Origin: Amycolatopsis viridis
Lineage (GTDB): Bacteria; Actinomycetota; Actinomycetes; Mycobacteriales; Pseudonocardiaceae
NCBI RefSeq assembly: GCF_011758765.1
Contig: NZ_JAANOU010000001.1
Location: 2,790,001-2,854,000 of the forward strand
DNA: 64,000 nt
Direction of reading: 5' to 3'
Part shown: positions 41,746 through 50,441 of the stretch, piece after piece
Numbering within the stretch: the first letter of the stretch is position 1
Layout of the letters: each line of letters begins with the position of its first letter
Made by a program: the position numbers and the translations under genes
Notes under the pieces: model-generated
The model's database searches: none
The model's input: the letters and a program-made list of their open reading frames with translations, nothing else
What the model was told of the DNA's origin: nothing

Positions 41746-43320
41746 ATGGCACGCGAGGAAATCGCAGCGGGTACGACCGGCACAGCCGACGCAAGCGGAC
41801 CAACCGACACAGCCGTGGTGCGGCTGGACGGCGTCACCAAGTCGTTCGCGGGCAACCCGGTGCTGCGCGGTGTCTCCCTCGGCCTCGTGCCGGGCGAGGT
41901 GCACGTGCTGGCCGGGGAGAACGGGGCGGGCAAGTCGACGCTGATCAAGGTGCTGACCGGGATTCACGCCCCCGACGGTGGCCGTGTCCTGGTCGACGGC
42001 GTGCCGGTGACCTTCTCCGGCCCGGGGGACGCCCGCGGGCGCGGGCTCACCGTCGTCCACCAGGAACTGAGCCTGGTGCCGGACCGCACGATCGCCGAGA
42101 ACATCGTCCTGGGCCGGGAGCCGCGCCGCCGCGGCGGGCGGTTCGACCGGCGCCAGGCCCGGGCGCGCGCGGCCGCCGCGCTGGCGCGGGTCGGCGCGGC
42201 GCTCGACCCGGACACGCGGGTGGCCGACCTCAACACCGGGCAGCAGCAGCTGGTCGAGATCGCACGTGCCCTGGCCGACCGTCCACGGGTGCTGGTGCTC
42301 GACGAGCCCACGGCCGCCCTGTCCGACGAGGAGGCCCGGGCGCTGCTGGGGATCGTCGCGGAACTGCGCGACGCGGGCCTCGGACTGCTCTACATCAGTC
42401 ACCGGATGGCCGAGATCGACCGGATCGCCGACCGCGTCACCGTCCTGCGTGACGGCCGCGTCGCCGACACCATGTCCCGCGCCGCGATGACCGAGGACCG
42501 GATCGTGACCTCCATGGTCGGCCGGCCCGTCGAGAACCTGTACCAGCACGGTGAGCGCCGCCCCTCCGCGCAGGTGCGCCTGCGGGTGGAGCGGATCAGC
42601 TCGCGCACCGTGCGGGAGTCCTCGTTCGAGGTGCGGGCCGGGGAGGTCGTCGGGCTGGCGGGCATCGTCGGTGCCGGCCGCAGCGAGCTGTGCCGGCTGA
42701 TCGCCGGTTTCGACCGCAGCGACGGGGGCGCTGTCACGGTGGACGGCCGGCCGGTCGATCTCCGTCACCCGGCCTCCGCCGCGGCGTCGGGGATCGTGAT
42801 GCTGCCGGAGAGCCGCAAGACCCAGGGCCTGTTCCCCGCGATGTCGGTGGCGGACAACGTCTGCACCGGCACCCCGCTCGGCCGGCGTCCGCTGGGGCGG
42901 ACGTCGGCGGGGGCGCGGCGGGCCGCCGCGCGCTCCTACGCCGACCGGATGCGGATCAAGGCGGCCGGTCTGGACCAGCGCGTCGCGGAACTGTCCGGCG
43001 GCAACCAGCAGAAGGTCCTGCTCGCCCGCTGCCTCGCCCGCGGTCCCGCGGTGCTCATCCTCGACGAGCCGACGCGCGGCGTCGACATCGGCGCGAAGGC
43101 CGACATCTACGCCCTGGTCAACGAAGTCGCCGCCCGCGGTGTCGCCGTCGTGCTCATCTCCTCCGAACTGCCCGAGGTTCTCGGGCTCGCCGACCGCGTG
43201 CTGGTGATGAGCGGGCGGGCGATCGTCGCCGAACTGACCGGCGCGGCGATGACGGAGGAAGAGGTCATCCGGCACGCGACCGGCTCGGCGAGCGTGCCCG
43301 CCGAACTCACACAGAGGTGA
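41746..43320 (+). CDS. Sugar ABC transporter ATP-binding protein, RbsA type
   Basis: A 524-residue protein with two fused ATPase domains. The first has Walker A GENGAGKST, signature LNTGQQQLVEIARAL and Walker B VLVLDEPTAAL. The second has the degenerate Walker A GIVGAGRSEL, signature LSGGNQQKVLLARCL and Walker B LILDEPTRGVDIGAKADIY, the usual asymmetry of ribose-type transporters. It lies one base after the binding-protein stop. The N-terminal 25 residues are Thr/Ala-rich and may not be conserved. Confidence 0.9.
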   Translation: MAREEIAAGTTGTADASGPTDTAVVRLDGVTKSFAGNPVLRGVSLGLVPGEVHVLAGENGAGKSTLIKVLTGIHAPDGGRVLVDGVPVTFSGPGDARGRGLTVVHQELSLVPDRTIAENIVLGREPRRRGGRFDRRQARARAAAALARVGAALDPDTRVADLNTGQQQLVEIARALADRPRVLVLDEPTAALSDEEARALLGIVAELRDAGLGLLYISHRMAEIDRIADRVTVLRDGRVADTMSRAAMTEDRIVTSMVGRPVENLYQHGERRPSAQVRLRVERISSRTVRESSFEVRAGEVVGLAGIVGAGRSELCRLIAGFDRSDGGAVTVDGRPVDLRHPASAAASGIVMLPESRKTQGLFPAMSVADNVCTGTPLGRRPLGRTSAGARRAAARSYADRMRIKAAGLDQRVAELSGGNQQKVLLARCLARGPAVLILDEPTRGVDIGAKADIYALVNEVAARGVAVVLISSELPEVLGLADRVLVMSGRAIVAELTGAAMTEEEVIRHATGSASVPAELTQR

Positions 43321-43324
43321 TCAG

Positions 43325-44335
43325 ATGGAAACGACGTCAGTGATCGAAGCAGCCCCACCGGACCGGCAGGACCCGCGGCGGAGGCTGCGCCGGCCGGGGA
43401 GCGTGGCCGACTGGCTCGGCGTGCTGTCCGCGTTGCTCGTGCTCGTCATCGTGTTCGCGATCGCGGCGCCCTACTTCTTCACCGTACCCAACCTGCTCGA
43501 CATCGCCCGGCAGATCGCCGTCACCGCGGTCCTCGGGGCCGGCCTGACGTTCGTCATCATCACCGCGGGCATCGACCTGTCGGTCGGCTCGGCCGTGGGT
43601 GTCACCGCGTTCGTGGCGGTTTCGCTGTCGTTGCACGGTGTCACCGCGCTGGTGGCGCTCCCGGCCGCCCTCGCCGCCGGCGTGGCCGTGGGCCTCGTCA
43701 ACGGTGTGCTCGTGGCCGGTCTCGGGCTGGCGCCGTTCATCGTGACGCTGGCCGCGCTCACCTACCTGCGCGGTGTGACCTACGTGGGCACCGGCGGAAC
43801 CACGCTGTTCTCCACCGACCTCGGTTACGCGGCGGTGGGCAGCGGGGTGGTGCTGGGCGTCCCGACGCCGGTACTGGTCATGATCGCGGTGTTCGCGATC
43901 GGCGGTTACCTGCTCAACCGGACGGTGTTCGGGCGGTGGGTGTTCGCGGTGGGCGGCAACCCCGAGGCCGCGCGGCTGGCCGGCATCCCGGTCCGGCGCG
44001 TGCTCGTGTGGGTCTACGTCCTGTCCGGGCTGTGCGCGGCGATCGGCGGGGTGATCGCTTCGGCCCGCTTGCAGAGCTCGGTGCCCGACCTGGGCACCGG
44101 ATACGAGCTGTCCGCCATCGCGGCCGTGGTGCTCGGCGGCACGTCGCTGATGGGCGGGCGCGGCTCACTGACCGGCACCTTCCTCGGTGCCGCCATCATG
44201 GGTGTGCTGGTCAACGGGATGACACTGCTCGACGTGTCCTCGTTCTACCAGCAGATCATCCAGGGCGCGGTCATCGTCGTCGCTGTCGCGCTGGACCGCC
44301 TGCGGTCCCGCCGGGCCGGAGCGGGCCCGGCATGA
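43325..44335 (+). CDS. Sugar ABC transporter permease, RbsC type
   Basis: A 336-residue membrane protein with about nine or ten helices. FVIITAGIDLSVGSAVGVTA, VNGVLVAGLGLAPFIVTLAA, FAVGGNPEAARLAGIPVRRV and AIAAVVLGGTSLMGGRGSLT are the BPD_transp_2 signatures of ribose/xylose-class permeases. Only one permease is encoded, so it presumably dimerises. It follows the ATPase gene by four bases. Confidence 0.9.
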   Translation: METTSVIEAAPPDRQDPRRRLRRPGSVADWLGVLSALLVLVIVFAIAAPYFFTVPNLLDIARQIAVTAVLGAGLTFVIITAGIDLSVGSAVGVTAFVAVSLSLHGVTALVALPAALAAGVAVGLVNGVLVAGLGLAPFIVTLAALTYLRGVTYVGTGGTTLFSTDLGYAAVGSGVVLGVPTPVLVMIAVFAIGGYLLNRTVFGRWVFAVGGNPEAARLAGIPVRRVLVWVYVLSGLCAAIGGVIASARLQSSVPDLGTGYELSAIAAVVLGGTSLMGGRGSLTGTFLGAAIMGVLVNGMTLLDVSSFYQQIIQGAVIVVAVALDRLRSRRAGAGPA

Positions 44336-44369
44336 GCCCCATCCACGCAACCAACTGGAGAGAACAACA

Positions 44370-45431
44370 GTGACAACTCCAACCACGCTCGTCGTCGGGG
44401 CACACGGTGTCATCGGCGGGGCGGTGGCGCAGCGGCTGCGCGACCACGACCGGCGGGTGGCGACGCTGGCCCGCCGCGGCCCGGTCACCCTCCCCGACGG
44501 CACCGTGATCGACGACCACGTGCAGGTCGACCTGCTGGACCGCGACGCGACGATCGCCGCGCTGGCCGGCCGGGCGGACATCACCGACGTCGTGTTCGCC
44601 GCGTACGTGGAGCGCGAGACCATGGCGGCGACGGTCGGCCCAAACGTCGCCATGCTGCGGCACCTGCTCGACGCGCTGCACGCGAGCGCCTCGACGGTGC
44701 GCCACGTCGTGCTCATCGGCGGGGGCAAGTCCTACGGCGAGCACCTCGGCCACTACAAGACTCCGGCCAAGGAGAGCGATCCGCGTTTTCTCGGGCCGAT
44801 CTTCTACAACGACCAGGAAGATCTGCTGTGGTCGGACGCGGGCCGGGCGGGTTACACCTGGACGGTGCTGCGGCCGGACGGCGTGCTGGGGGTCAGCCTC
44901 GGCTCGCCGATGAACATGGTCACCGGGCTGGGGGTGTTCGCCGCGGTCAGCAAGTACCAGGGCGTGCCCCTGCGGTTCCCGGGCACGCCGGGGGCGTGGA
45001 CGGCACTGCACCAGGCCACCGACGCGCGGATCATCGCCGGCGCGGTCGAGTGGGCGCTGGACAGCGAGGCCGCGCGCGGGGAGGTCTTCAACGTCACCAA
45101 CGGCGACCACTTCCGCTGGCAGCACCTGTGGCCGGAGATCGCGGCGTTCTTCGCGATGCCCGCGGCGCCGCCGCAGCCGATGTCCCTCGCCGAGCAGATG
45201 GCGGACAAGGACAGCACCTGGGACGCCCTGACGGCCGAGCACGGCCTGCGGCCGCTGCCGCTGTCCGCCGTGGCGGCGTGGCCGTTCATCGACGGCTGGC
45301 TGGCCAACGAGGCCGACATGGTGCAGAGCACGATCAAGATCCGCCGTGCCGGGTTCGCCGAGTGCATCGACACCCACGACAGCTTCCTGGACAACCTCGA
45401 CCGGATGCGCGCCCTGCGCCTCATCCCGTGA
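44370..45431 (+). CDS. PRISE-like NAD(P)-dependent reductase (SDR75E type)
   Basis: A 353-residue extended SDR. The N-terminus LVVGAHGVIGGAVAQRLRDH binds NAD(P). GGGKSYGEHLGHYKTPAKES and IFYNDQEDLL, with LGSPMNMVTGLGVFAAVSKY further on, match the progesterone-5-beta-reductase/iridoid-synthase-like (PRISE) family, which reduces activated C=C bonds of enones. GAGAGAACAAC precedes the GTG at 44370. It follows the sugar permease in the same operon, an unusual partner. The native substrate cannot be read from sequence. Confidence 0.75.
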   Translation: MTTPTTLVVGAHGVIGGAVAQRLRDHDRRVATLARRGPVTLPDGTVIDDHVQVDLLDRDATIAALAGRADITDVVFAAYVERETMAATVGPNVAMLRHLLDALHASASTVRHVVLIGGGKSYGEHLGHYKTPAKESDPRFLGPIFYNDQEDLLWSDAGRAGYTWTVLRPDGVLGVSLGSPMNMVTGLGVFAAVSKYQGVPLRFPGTPGAWTALHQATDARIIAGAVEWALDSEAARGEVFNVTNGDHFRWQHLWPEIAAFFAMPAAPPQPMSLAEQMADKDSTWDALTAEHGLRPLPLSAVAAWPFIDGWLANEADMVQSTIKIRRAGFAECIDTHDSFLDNLDRMRALRLIP

Positions 45432-45457
45432 CCGCTCGCGACCCTCAGGAGACGATG

Positions 45458-47194
45458 ATGACGACGACCGACCCGGCGGCGATCGCGCAACGGTGGCTCG
45501 ACGAGTTCGGCAACGTGCTCACGCGCGGAGCCGATCTGTCGGGGCTGTTCGCGAACGAGTGCTACTGGCGCGACCTGGTGGCGTTCACCGACGACATCCA
45601 CACGGTGGCGGGGGACCGGGTGCCGGTGGAGCTGGCCGCCCGCCAGCCCGTCGCCAAGGCCTCCGGGTTCCGGGTCGCGGCCGGCCGCACCCCGCCGCGG
45701 TTCGTCGAGCGCAACGGGATCCGCGCGGTGGAGGCGATCTTCGAGTTCGAGGCCACCGCGGGCAGCGGCGCGGGTGTCGTGCGGCTGGTCGAGGAGCCCG
45801 GGCGCGGCCACGTGGCGCGGAACCTGCTGACCACGGTGGACCAGCTGGCCGGCTACCCGGAACGGACGGGCGAGAACCGGCCGGTCGGCCAGCGCGACTC
45901 GGCGAAGTTCGGCGGCCCGAACTGGCTGGACCGCCGGCAGGCGGCACAGGCGTACGCCGATCACGATCCCGACGTCCTCATCGTCGGCGGCGGGCAGAGC
46001 GGCCTGGCGCTCGCCGCGCGCCTGGGACAGCTCGACGTGGACGCGCTCGTGGTCGACACGCACGAGCGTCCCGGTGACAACTGGCGCAAGCGTTACCACG
46101 CGCTGACGTTGCACAACGCCGTCTGGCTCAACGACCTGCCGTACCTGCCGTTCCCGCAGACCTGGCCGGTGTTCGTGCCCAAGGACAAGCTGGCCGGCTG
46201 GTTCGAGTCCTACGTGGACGCGATGGAGATCAACTTCTGGGGCGGCACCACCTTCGAGGGGGCCGGGTACTCCGCCGCGAGCGGCACCTGGGAGGCGCGG
46301 CTGCGCCGTGCCGACGGCAGCACGCGGGTGCTGCGCCCCAAGCAAGTCGTGATCGCGACGGGCGTGAGCGGCCTGCCCTTCGTCCCGGACCTGCCCGGCC
46401 TCGGCGAGTTCGCGGGCGAGGTGGTGCACTCCAGCGCCTACCAGGACGGCGCCGCCTACGCCGGCCGGCGGGTCATCGTGGTGGGCACCGGCAACAGCGG
46501 GCACGACGTGGCGCAGGACCTGCACGCCAACGGCGCCTCGGTCACCATGATCCAGCGCAGCCCCACGACGGTGATCAGCATCGACCCGAGTGCCGCGCTG
46601 GCCGACGCCGCCTACCTGACCGCACCGACGCTGGAGGACAGCGACCTGATCGGGCTGTCGGTGCCGTACCCGGACCTCGTCGTGGGCGCGAAGGAGCTCA
46701 CGGCGCGGATGAAGGAACTCGACCGCGACCTCGTCGAGGGGCTCAACCGGGTCGGTTTCCGCACCGACTACGGCCACGACGAGACCGGGCAGCAGATGAA
46801 GTACATGCGCCGCGGCGGCGGGTACTACCTCAACGTGGGGTGCTCGGACCTGCTCATCTCCGGCGAGATCGGCCTGGTGCAGTGGTCGGACGCGGACCGG
46901 TTCGTGCGTGCGGGGCTGCGGATGTCCGACGGCTCGGTGATCGAGGCGGATCTGGTCGTCCTCGCCACCGGGTACCAGAGCCAGCAGGAGGGCTTGCGGC
47001 ACCTGATGGGCGATGAGGTGGCCGAGGCCGTGGGACCCATCTGGGGTTACGACGACGAGGGCGAGATCCGCAACATGTGGCGGCACACCCCGCACCCGGG
47101 ACTGTGGTTCACCGCGGGCAACTTCCAGATGTGCCGCACCTACTCCAAGGTGCTCGCCTTCCAGCTGCGGCGCGCGCTGGACCAGGCGCGGTGA
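45458..47194 (+). CDS. Flavin-containing monooxygenase with N-terminal SnoaL-like domain
   Basis: A 578-residue fusion. Residues about 5-140 form a SnoaL/NTF2-like domain (WLDEFGNVLTRGADLSGLFA). From about 170 comes an FAD motif DVLIVGGGQSGLALAARL, then GDNWRKRYHALTLHN, the FMO fingerprint FAGEVVHSSAYQD and an NADPH motif VIVVGTGNSGHDVAQDL. The enzyme would hydroxylate or Baeyer-Villiger oxidise its substrate. AGGAG at 45447-45451 favours the ATG at 45458 over 45455. It ends the sugar-ABC operon before a strong terminator. Confidence 0.85.
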   Translation: MTTTDPAAIAQRWLDEFGNVLTRGADLSGLFANECYWRDLVAFTDDIHTVAGDRVPVELAARQPVAKASGFRVAAGRTPPRFVERNGIRAVEAIFEFEATAGSGAGVVRLVEEPGRGHVARNLLTTVDQLAGYPERTGENRPVGQRDSAKFGGPNWLDRRQAAQAYADHDPDVLIVGGGQSGLALAARLGQLDVDALVVDTHERPGDNWRKRYHALTLHNAVWLNDLPYLPFPQTWPVFVPKDKLAGWFESYVDAMEINFWGGTTFEGAGYSAASGTWEARLRRADGSTRVLRPKQVVIATGVSGLPFVPDLPGLGEFAGEVVHSSAYQDGAAYAGRRVIVVGTGNSGHDVAQDLHANGASVTMIQRSPTTVISIDPSAALADAAYLTAPTLEDSDLIGLSVPYPDLVVGAKELTARMKELDRDLVEGLNRVGFRTDYGHDETGQQMKYMRRGGGYYLNVGCSDLLISGEIGLVQWSDADRFVRAGLRMSDGSVIEADLVVLATGYQSQQEGLRHLMGDEVAEAVGPIWGYDDEGEIRNMWRHTPHPGLWFTAGNFQMCRTYSKVLAFQLRRALDQAR

Positions 47195-47197
47195 CCG

Positions 47198-47235
47198 GGC
47201 AGTGGCTCCGCGGGCTCGCCCGCGGAGCCACTGCC
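47198..47235. terminator. Strong bidirectional terminator
   Basis: Perfect 17-bp inverted repeat (47198-47214 and 47219-47235) with a CTCG tetraloop, located between the convergent monooxygenase and MarR genes, three bases after the monooxygenase stop. Confidence 0.85.
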
Positions 47236-47243
47236 GGATCCGG

Positions 47244-47678
47244 TCAGGATTCCAGGGCGGCGACGAGGGGGGCCAGCTCGGGCATGCCGGCCGCGCGCTC
47301 GAGCGACTTCTCGAGCACTTCGTCGTGGGTCGGCCGCGCGCGGGCGAGCGCGCGCTGCCCCTCGGCGGTGAGCTCGGTGTAGATGCCGCGGCGGTCGTCG
47401 GCGCACAGCACCCGCGTCAGCAGCCCGCGGTCCTCCAGGCGGGTCACCAGCCGGGTGGTCGCGCTGCTGGACAGCGCGGCCGCCCGGGACAGCTGCTGCA
47501 TCCGCATGTGCCACCCGTCCTGGCGGTTGAGCGCGTCCAGGACGGTGAATTCCACCACCGACAGCTGGTGCTCCCGCTGCAGTGACCGTTCGAGTTCGGT
47601 TTCGATCAGGTTGTGCAGGGCGGCGAGGGTGCGCCAGCCCCGGGCGCGGACTTCCACGGCGTCATCGGCGATGCCCAT
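47244..47678 (-). CDS. MarR-family transcriptional regulator
   Basis: A 144-residue MarR protein. LSVVEFTVLDALNRQDGWHM, QLSRAAALSSSATTRLVTRL and CADDRRGIYTELTAEGQRAL give the winged helix and beta-wing. GAGGAGG five bases before the ATG at 47678 fixes the start. It is divergent from the gentisate operon (273-bp gap containing a GCGCATG dyad) and probably represses it until an aromatic effector binds. Confidence 0.87.
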   Translation of the reverse strand: MGIADDAVEVRARGWRTLAALHNLIETELERSLQREHQLSVVEFTVLDALNRQDGWHMRMQQLSRAAALSSSATTRLVTRLEDRGLLTRVLCADDRRGIYTELTAEGQRALARARPTHDEVLEKSLERAAGMPELAPLVAALES

Positions 47679-47733
47679 CGCGGCCTCCTCGGTGTCACTC
47701 ACCTCAGCTTACCGTGTCTTGCGCCGGTAGAGC

Positions 47734-47758
47734 GCGCATGCAAATACCAGTCATGCGC
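47734..47758. promoter_or_regulatory. Candidate MarR operator
   Basis: GCGCATG-N11-CATGCGC (47734-47740 and 47752-47758), a perfect 7-bp dyad in the MarR/gentisate divergent promoter. The spacing is compatible with a MarR dimer. Confidence 0.5.
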
Positions 47759-47951
47759 TCGCTCCCGGGCAACGGCACCGGGCTGACGGCTTTCGCGGGC
47801 TCAGGCCCCGGCCGGGGCCCGATCGCACGGCGACGTGTTCTTCAGAGCAGAATTGCTGATCCCTGCTGACAGAACGGGCTTACGTTTCCGGCATGCCCGC
47901 AGCGTCGCGAGAGGTCGCGCCCGTCGCCGTCAAGGAAGGAGCGGTCACCCG

Positions 47952-49025
47952 ATGACCCCTACCCAGCCGGATCCGTCCCCGGAGCTCGACGAGCTCTACC
48001 GCGGCTTCGCGAAGGAACTGCTCGTTCCACTGTGGACCGAGATCGGCGACCTGATGCCGGCGAGCCCGGTGCCGGCGATGCGCCCGCACGCCTGGCGCTG
48101 GCAGACCCTGCTGCCGCTCGCGGAGAAGGCCGGTGAGCTGGTCCCGGTCGGCCGCGGCGGCGAGCGGCGCGCCATCGCGCTCGCCAACCCCGGCCTCGGC
48201 GGCGCACCGTACGCGACACCCACGCTGTGGGCCGCGATCCAGTACCTCGGTCCCGGCGAGAACGCCCCCGAGCACCGGCACACGCAGAACGCGTTCCGGT
48301 TCGTCGTCGAGGGCGAGGGCGTGTGGACCGTGGTCGACGGCGACCCGGTCGCCATGCGCCGCGGCGACTTCCTGCTCACACCGGGCTGGCACTTCCACGG
48401 CCACCACAACATCTCGTCCGAGCCGATGGCGTGGATCGACGGGCTGGACATCCCGTTCGTGCACTACACCGGCTCGGCGTTCTTCGAGTTCGGGCCGGAG
48501 CGGGTGTCCAGCACCGAGACCCCGGCCCGCTCACGGGCGGAGCGGCTGTGGGCCCACCCCGGCCTGCGCCCGCTGTCGCAGACCGCGCCCGCGGTGCACT
48601 CGCCGATCGCCGCCTACCGGTGGGAGCACACCGACGCCGCGCTGACCGACCAGCTCGCGCTGGAGGACGAGGGCCACCCGGGTGTGGTGGAGCCGGGTCA
48701 CGCCGCGATCCGCTTCACCAACCCGACCACCGGCGGCGACGTGATGCCGACCATCCGCGCGGAGTTCCACCGGCTGCGCGCCGGCGCCCGGACCGCGCCG
48801 CGCCGGGAGGTCGGTTCGGCCGTGTGGCAGGTGTTCGAGGGCTCCGGCACGGTCCGGGTCGCCGATCAGGAGTGGCGCGTCGACCACGGCGACCTGTTCG
48901 TCGTGCCGTCCTGGGCCGAGGTCACCCTGGCCGCCGGCACGCAGCTGGACCTGTTCCGCTTCAGCGACACCCCGATCTTCGAACGACTGCACGCCGATCG
49001 CGTGCAGGTGGGAGGACAGCAGTGA
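47952..49025 (+). CDS. Gentisate 1,2-dioxygenase
   Basis: A 357-residue bicupin Fe(II) dioxygenase that opens gentisate (2,5-dihydroxybenzoate) to maleylpyruvate. The first cupin has GENAPEHRHTQNAFRFVVEG and GWHFHGHHN with the iron-binding histidines; the second cupin lies at about 260-345. The start at 47952 follows an AAGGAAGGAG site by about nine bases. Its stop overlaps the fumarylpyruvate hydrolase start (GTGA), so ring cleavage is coupled to the next steps. Confidence 0.9.
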   Translation: MTPTQPDPSPELDELYRGFAKELLVPLWTEIGDLMPASPVPAMRPHAWRWQTLLPLAEKAGELVPVGRGGERRAIALANPGLGGAPYATPTLWAAIQYLGPGENAPEHRHTQNAFRFVVEGEGVWTVVDGDPVAMRRGDFLLTPGWHFHGHHNISSEPMAWIDGLDIPFVHYTGSAFFEFGPERVSSTETPARSRAERLWAHPGLRPLSQTAPAVHSPIAAYRWEHTDAALTDQLALEDEGHPGVVEPGHAAIRFTNPTTGGDVMPTIRAEFHRLRAGARTAPRREVGSAVWQVFEGSGTVRVADQEWRVDHGDLFVVPSWAEVTLAAGTQLDLFRFSDTPIFERLHADRVQVGGQQ

Positions 49026-49855
49026 AACTGGCGACCCTGCGCACCGCCGAGGGCACCCGCGCGGTCCGCGTCGAGGGCGAGCGCTACGCCGAGCTCGGCG
49101 CGCCCGACGTCGGCGCGTTCCTGGCCCAGGAGGACTGGCGCGCCCAGGCCGCGGCCGTCACCCCGGAGCGGCCGCTGGCCGGTGCCGACCTCGCCCCCGT
49201 CGTGCCGCGGCCCGGCAAGATCTTGTGCGTCGGGCTGAACTACCGCAACCACATCCTGGAGATGGGCCGCGAAATCCCGCGGTACCCGACGCTGTTCGCC
49301 AAGTACCCGGAGGCGCTGATCGGCCCGGGCGACCCGGTCGCGCTGCCACCGGAGTCGGCCGCGGTGGACTGGGAAGCCGAGCTGGCGCTGATCATCGGCG
49401 CGACCGTGCGGCGCGCGGGTGACGCCGAGGCGGCCGCGGCGATCGCCGGATTCAGCGTCCTCAACGACGTCACCGCGCGGGACTGGCAGTACCACTCGCC
49501 GATGTGGTTGCCGGGCAAGACGTTCGAGGGCACCACCCCGTTCGGCCCGTACCTGGTGACGCCCGACGAGCTGCCGGGCGGCACCGCACCCGCGCTCGAA
49601 CTGAGCTGCGCGGTGGACGGCGAGCAGGTGCAGAAGGCGAACACCGGCGACCTGGTGTTCGACCCGGTCCAGCTCGTCCGGTACGCCTCGACGATCCTGA
49701 CGCTGCGGCCCGGTGACGTGATCGCCACCGGCACGCCCGGCGGCGTCGGCCATGCCCGCAAGCCGCCGCGCTACCTGTCGCACGGCGCCCGGCTGGTCAC
49801 CGAGATCAGCGGCCTCGGCCGGCTGGAGAACGTGGCCCGTGATGAGCAGGCGTGA
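49022..49855 (+). CDS. Fumarylpyruvate hydrolase (FAH family)
   Basis: A 277-residue FAH-fold hydrolase. KILCVGLNYRNHILEMGREI, VDWEAELALIIGATV, NDVTARDWQYHSPMWLPGKT and GDVIATGTPGGVGHAR give the metal-binding and active-site signatures. In the gentisate pathway it splits fumarylpyruvate to fumarate and pyruvate. GTG at 49022 overlaps the dioxygenase stop and the C-terminus overlaps the next gene by 14 bases. Confidence 0.88.
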   Translation: MKLATLRTAEGTRAVRVEGERYAELGAPDVGAFLAQEDWRAQAAAVTPERPLAGADLAPVVPRPGKILCVGLNYRNHILEMGREIPRYPTLFAKYPEALIGPGDPVALPPESAAVDWEAELALIIGATVRRAGDAEAAAAIAGFSVLNDVTARDWQYHSPMWLPGKTFEGTTPFGPYLVTPDELPGGTAPALELSCAVDGEQVQKANTGDLVFDPVQLVRYASTILTLRPGDVIATGTPGGVGHARKPPRYLSHGARLVTEISGLGRLENVARDEQA

Positions 49856-50429
49856 CTGGATGGACGAGGGCACCCGGCTGGTCCTGCGGGTGATCGGCGA
49901 GCTGCCCGACGGCGCGTTCGACGCGCCGACGCTGCTGCCCGGCTGGACCCGCCGCCACCTCGTCGCGCACCTGCACTACAACGCCGAAGCGTTGCGGCGC
50001 CTGGTGAGCTGGGCGCGCACCGGGGTCGAGTCCCGGATGTACGCCGGCACCGGGCAGCGCAACGCCGAAATCGAAGCGGGTGCGCACCTGCCCGTGCCGG
50101 AACTGCGGCGGCTGGTCCGCGGATCGGCGGACGCACTGGCCGCGGACCTGGACGCGCTGCCGGCCGGAGCCTGGTCGAACGAAGTCGTCACCGCGCAGGG
50201 CCGCACCGTCCCGGCCACCGAGATCGTCTGGATGCGCACCCGCGAGGTCGCCGTGCACGCCGTCGATCTCGGTGCCGGCGTGGACTTCGCGGACCTGCCT
50301 GCGGACCTGGTCCGGGCACTCATCGACGACACGCTGACCCGCCGGATCGCGCAGGGGCACGGTCCGGCACTGGCGAGCTGGTTCACCGGACGCACCGCCC
50401 AGGCCCCTGATCTGGGCCCCTGGTTGTAG
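49842..50429 (+). CDS. Maleylpyruvate isomerase, mycothiol-dependent type
   Basis: A 195-residue DinB-like protein of the TIGR03083 group. LPGWTRRHLVAHLHYNAEAL, VWMRTREVAVHAVDLGAG and the later Asp-rich region carry the metal histidines seen in mycothiol-dependent maleylpyruvate isomerase of Corynebacterium. It converts maleylpyruvate to fumarylpyruvate, the substrate of the preceding gene product. Use of mycothiol rather than glutathione is expected in an actinomycete. It overlaps the hydrolase by 14 bases. Confidence 0.87.
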   Translation: MSRRDWMDEGTRLVLRVIGELPDGAFDAPTLLPGWTRRHLVAHLHYNAEALRRLVSWARTGVESRMYAGTGQRNAEIEAGAHLPVPELRRLVRGSADALAADLDALPAGAWSNEVVTAQGRTVPATEIVWMRTREVAVHAVDLGAGVDFADLPADLVRALIDDTLTRRIAQGHGPALASWFTGRTAQAPDLGPWL

Positions 50430-50441
50430 GAGGAGATGCAG

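Noticed and set aside
44852..47095. 747-codon minus-strand frame opposite the PRISE and monooxygenase genes
   Set aside because: Composition is His/Arg/Val-rich without motifs; the plus strand encodes clear enzymes.
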